Program-made: the position numbers and the translations under genes
DNA from: Linnemannia elongata
Taxonomy: Eukaryota; Mortierellomycota; Mortierellomycetes; Mortierellales; Mortierellaceae
Direction: 5' to 3'
Assembly (NCBI GenBank): GCA_036320915.1
Contig: JAXBDG010000011.1
Span: 1,076,501-1,140,500 of the forward strand
DNA: 64,000 nt
The notes under the pieces: generated by a model
Database searches by the model: none
Told to the model about the DNA's origin: nothing
Seen by the model: only the letters and a program-made list of their open reading frames with translations
Part shown: piece by piece, positions 61,501 through 64,000 of the stretch
Layout: each line of letters begins with the position of its first letter
How positions within the stretch are numbered: position 1 is the stretch's first letter

Positions 61501-64000
61501 GTTGGACTGGAATAAAACCCTTTGCCAGGATTCCCGAACATTTGGCGATACATCTTGAGATCTAGCTTGCCATTTGACATCGCGGAAGATGTTAGCTGCA
61601 TGTACAAGAGATACCCTTCTGCAAAGCCTACTACTCAGGAATAGCCTTCCTTACCGATCCCCGATCTTGGCAAGAAGTTGGGGTCCCAAGTTCAAAGACC
61701 CAAAGGCACCGATAAAGTTCTCAAAGATGGTAGAAATCGAAGCTCGTATTATCTCATCCTCATCGACGCCTATCCGCCACGTCAAAAAGAGTCTTGTCAA
61801 TAAACCCAGCTCGCTATTCATTCAGTCACCATACTCGTAGGCACAGTGCCAATTTTGTTGAAGTACCTGCGTTGGTGATGAGCTGATGAAGGTTACAAGA
61901 GAGAGCTACTTTCAACAGTTCCCATTGCAAAGGCAAGGCTTTCTCGTGGTACGCCCGCACAGCTCTCAAAATGTCGGCGTTCCAAGAAATAAGACAGTTC
62001 TTCAGAGATGTGGACAGCAGTCTCCAGTTTTTCGTCAGGGAGCCAAGCATCTTGAGAGAAACACTCAACGTTGTAGAATCCCAATTAGCGTCCTCTGTTT
62101 CGCCAGTTTCAGACTCGATCCAGTCTGGTATAAAATGGCTCCGGCTAGGTAAAAAATAAGTAGTTGTTAGTTTTTGCTAGAGCCCCTATAAATCAGCAAT
62201 ACCCATTACACTTTTAATTATACCTGGTTGATATTTCTCGTAGAGCATGTACAACAAGTGTAAGTCGGATCTCTGGTACAGCGCTGAGAATCTCCAAGAG
62301 TCGCAAAAAGATGGATGAAGCTTCCTCAGGCCACAGTCGGCTCATTTGGGTGAGAAGGAGAACGTCGAATGTGAAGTTTGTTAGCAACGCAGCCTCAGGC
62401 GAGCCTGTCCTTCGACATGCCTGGTACCGGCCTTCTTTATAGCGCATATCCAAAATTCGTGATTCTTCATATCGGTCATGATGCTGGATCGAGCCGCCTT
62501 TCATGATCGTGCCGATATCAGTCGCCTCAGCCAAACAACTCTCCTGATTGAGCTCATGGGCAATTCCACGGATCTCGTGAATTAAACTGCTCCATGCCTG
62601 CAAGTGAATGTCCTTGTGGTCATTCTCTGAGGCCGGATATTCTTGTCCTTGGCCTGGGTCGGGCAGTGAAAAGAGTATGGATTCGAGGACATCCTTGATC
62701 CGGGTTGACTTGTTCTGCAAAAGCCAGCGCAGCTGCATGAGGCCTGTTTTAGGGTGACACATCTCCAAGACGACTCCAGGATGAACATTTGGACGCCAAA
62801 CCGCCAGAATCTAAATGCAATAAACAAGATCGGTTGTATTAGTTCTTGCAAGGTGTGAGCGAATGTAATAGATAAAAGAGAGAGATAGTGAAAGAGAGAT
62901 AGAGAGAGAGAGAGAGAGAGTTCATTCTCCGGAAAGAATACCTTACGGATGGAATCCATCTTATCCTTCCATGTCGCATTGTCCAGTCGCAGATTATCAA
63001 ATTGGTCCACGAGAATCTGTATCGCCTTGGGTTGTAAGTTGTAGAACGATCCTGGGTTGCCGAGACTGAGTGTCAGAATAATCTCGTTGACTAGAAGGTC
63101 ATAATGTGAACTATATGTAAGAACATTTTCCGGTGGTTTGCGGCGTGTTTAGAGTAACGCTTTCGCGTCAAAGTTAATTGAATGCCGTTCCTTGTGTTAC
63201 CTTGAGTATCCGATGAGGAGGTAGCCTTCCGCACGAGAACAAGCATTTCCAGAGCCCGCTCCTGGAGATGTGCCATTCGAGTTACTGCTTGCGAGGCGTG
63301 TGCAACCAATGTTTTGGAAATGATGCTGAAGCAACTGCAAGATTGAATATATATATATATGTGCGAGGACCAAGGGTATGGAAATAGGCGTTAGAAAATT
63401 CATCTGGTTGGTCCGTGTTGAATTTGCAGAGGAAATGTTCCTGAGACAGGCAAAAATACCTGATCAGAGACGCCGCTGTTTCCATGGATACCGCATGCTC
63501 CCTGTCATCGCTCTCGTCGTTAGGAGCTTCACCGCTCATTATAGTTTCGATATCCGTGATGAAAATCTCGAGAAGATCCTGACCGAAATCTGCAGCATCC
63601 AGCCATTGAACCGTGAAAGACCCCATGAGTTCTATGTAGGTGGAAGGATAGAGATGCGAAATACAACTTGAGCGCTTGGTAATGCGTGTATCTCATTAAT
63701 AGAATAGCATTTGAAGCCATAATGACGTTCTTACCAACAATCTGCTTCTTTACAGCCGATGCTGTATTCTTGTCCACAAACCAGCCCACAAGTAAATCGA
63801 CAATGTCCTAAATTGACAGACAAGGTGGCCATGTTAGATTATAGGTTGGGCATTGTATGTATCGGTTGGCTCAAAAAAGATCCATTGTTCCCGAAAAAAG
63901 TACCCCGAATCGAGCCTGCCATGCGGCTGGATGCTGTTTGGATAGAAAGGCAAGAATGTCAAGGGCTGGCGGCAAACGACTGCAATCCTCGACCTTGTTC
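55536..64000 (-). CDS. SMG1: SMG1, PI3K-related kinase of nonsense-mediated decay; 5' partial
   Basis: Nineteen exons in the window, high to low: 64000-63904, 63807-63735, 63631-63460, 63334-63201, 63090-62942, 62810-62224, 62144-61867, 61769-61655, 61618-61399, 61338-61119, 61022-60818, 60728-60494, 60397-60304, 60215-60078, 59983-59886, 59786-58479, 58370-58113, 57999-57241, 57140-55536; about 2247 residues, all in phase. The start is beyond the right edge. Helical FAT-type repeats lead to the kinase: [34 protein letters not shown], catalytic GLGDRHLDN, HIDYNVCFEKG and the SMG1-specific GVTGVEGNFR. The protein ends with a FATC domain (EQVDRVIQEATN, YEGWTPWL). SMG1 phosphorylates UPF1 during nonsense-mediated decay. 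Only about 130 low-complexity residues separate kinase and FATC, against roughly 1000 in mammals. Confidence 0.95.
62898..62920. repeat. (GA)n microsatellite in an SMG1 intron
   Basis: GA dinucleotide run within the intron at 62811-62941, on the plus strand; CT on the transcribed strand. Confidence 0.85.
63347..63361. repeat. Short (TA)n run in an SMG1 intron
   Basis: About seven TA units in the intron at 63335-63459, just upstream of the acceptor side of the next exon on the minus strand. Confidence 0.85.

Overview
This is nuclear DNA of a filamentous fungus. The genes are split by many short introns (mostly 40-250 nt) with GTAAGT/GTATGT-type donors, CTAAC-like branch points and AG acceptors. 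There are no operons, ribosome-binding sites, tRNAs, rRNAs, transposons or CRISPR arrays that I can support. Several genes are ones that the common Dikarya models lack or rarely have (an SMG1 kinase, an ARL5 GTPase, a PPP1R37-like LRR protein, an HSPA12-type Hsp70, a fucose-1-phosphate guanylyltransferase). With the polyglutamine and other low-complexity tracts, this suggests an early-diverging lineage such as Mortierellomycotina/Mucoromycota. That placement is inference, not proof.

Layout, left to right: (1) a coiled-coil, possibly Uds1-like protein, cut by the left edge (1-3097, +); (2) a stand-alone asparagine-synthase-type ATPase domain with a C-terminal zinc ribbon (3147-4304, -); (3) fucose-1-phosphate guanylyltransferase with a polyQ insert (4519-7129, +); (4) a very His-rich protein of unknown function (7256-10882, -); (5) ARL5-type GTPase (11550-12867, -); (6) an intronless SAM methyltransferase (14953-16185, +); (7) PPP1R37-like LRR protein with an RVxF motif (16393-20888, -); (8) HSPA12-like Hsp70 ATPase (21966-24832, +); (9) Tag1/DUF3712-type membrane protein (26702-29996, +); (10) LRR protein with a C-terminal Cys motif (30579-34142, -); (11) NAA25, the NatB auxiliary subunit (34963-39260, +); (12) NCBP1/CBP80 (39454-42915, -); a gene-poor stretch of about 6.8 kb; (13) Ran1/Ksp1-type Ser/Thr kinase (49724-51064, +); (14) Pil1-type eisosome protein with a long tail (52007-54515, -); (15) SMG1, cut by the right edge (55536->64000, -).

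The exon joins were worked out by hand. Reading frame was checked across every junction I list, and all joins keep phase, but no transcript data support them. The genes do not form an obvious pathway cluster. The one functional link is NCBP1 and SMG1, about 12.6 kb apart, which both act in mRNA surveillance (nonsense-mediated decay). Gene pairs are often tail-to-tail with very short gaps (49, 126, 193 and 207 bp). I found no clear candidate for a wholly new biological system. The most unusual items are the His-rich protein, the single-domain asparagine-synthase protein, the altered Hsp70 phosphate loop, the polyQ-bearing fucose enzyme, the compact SMG1 and the long gene-free interval.
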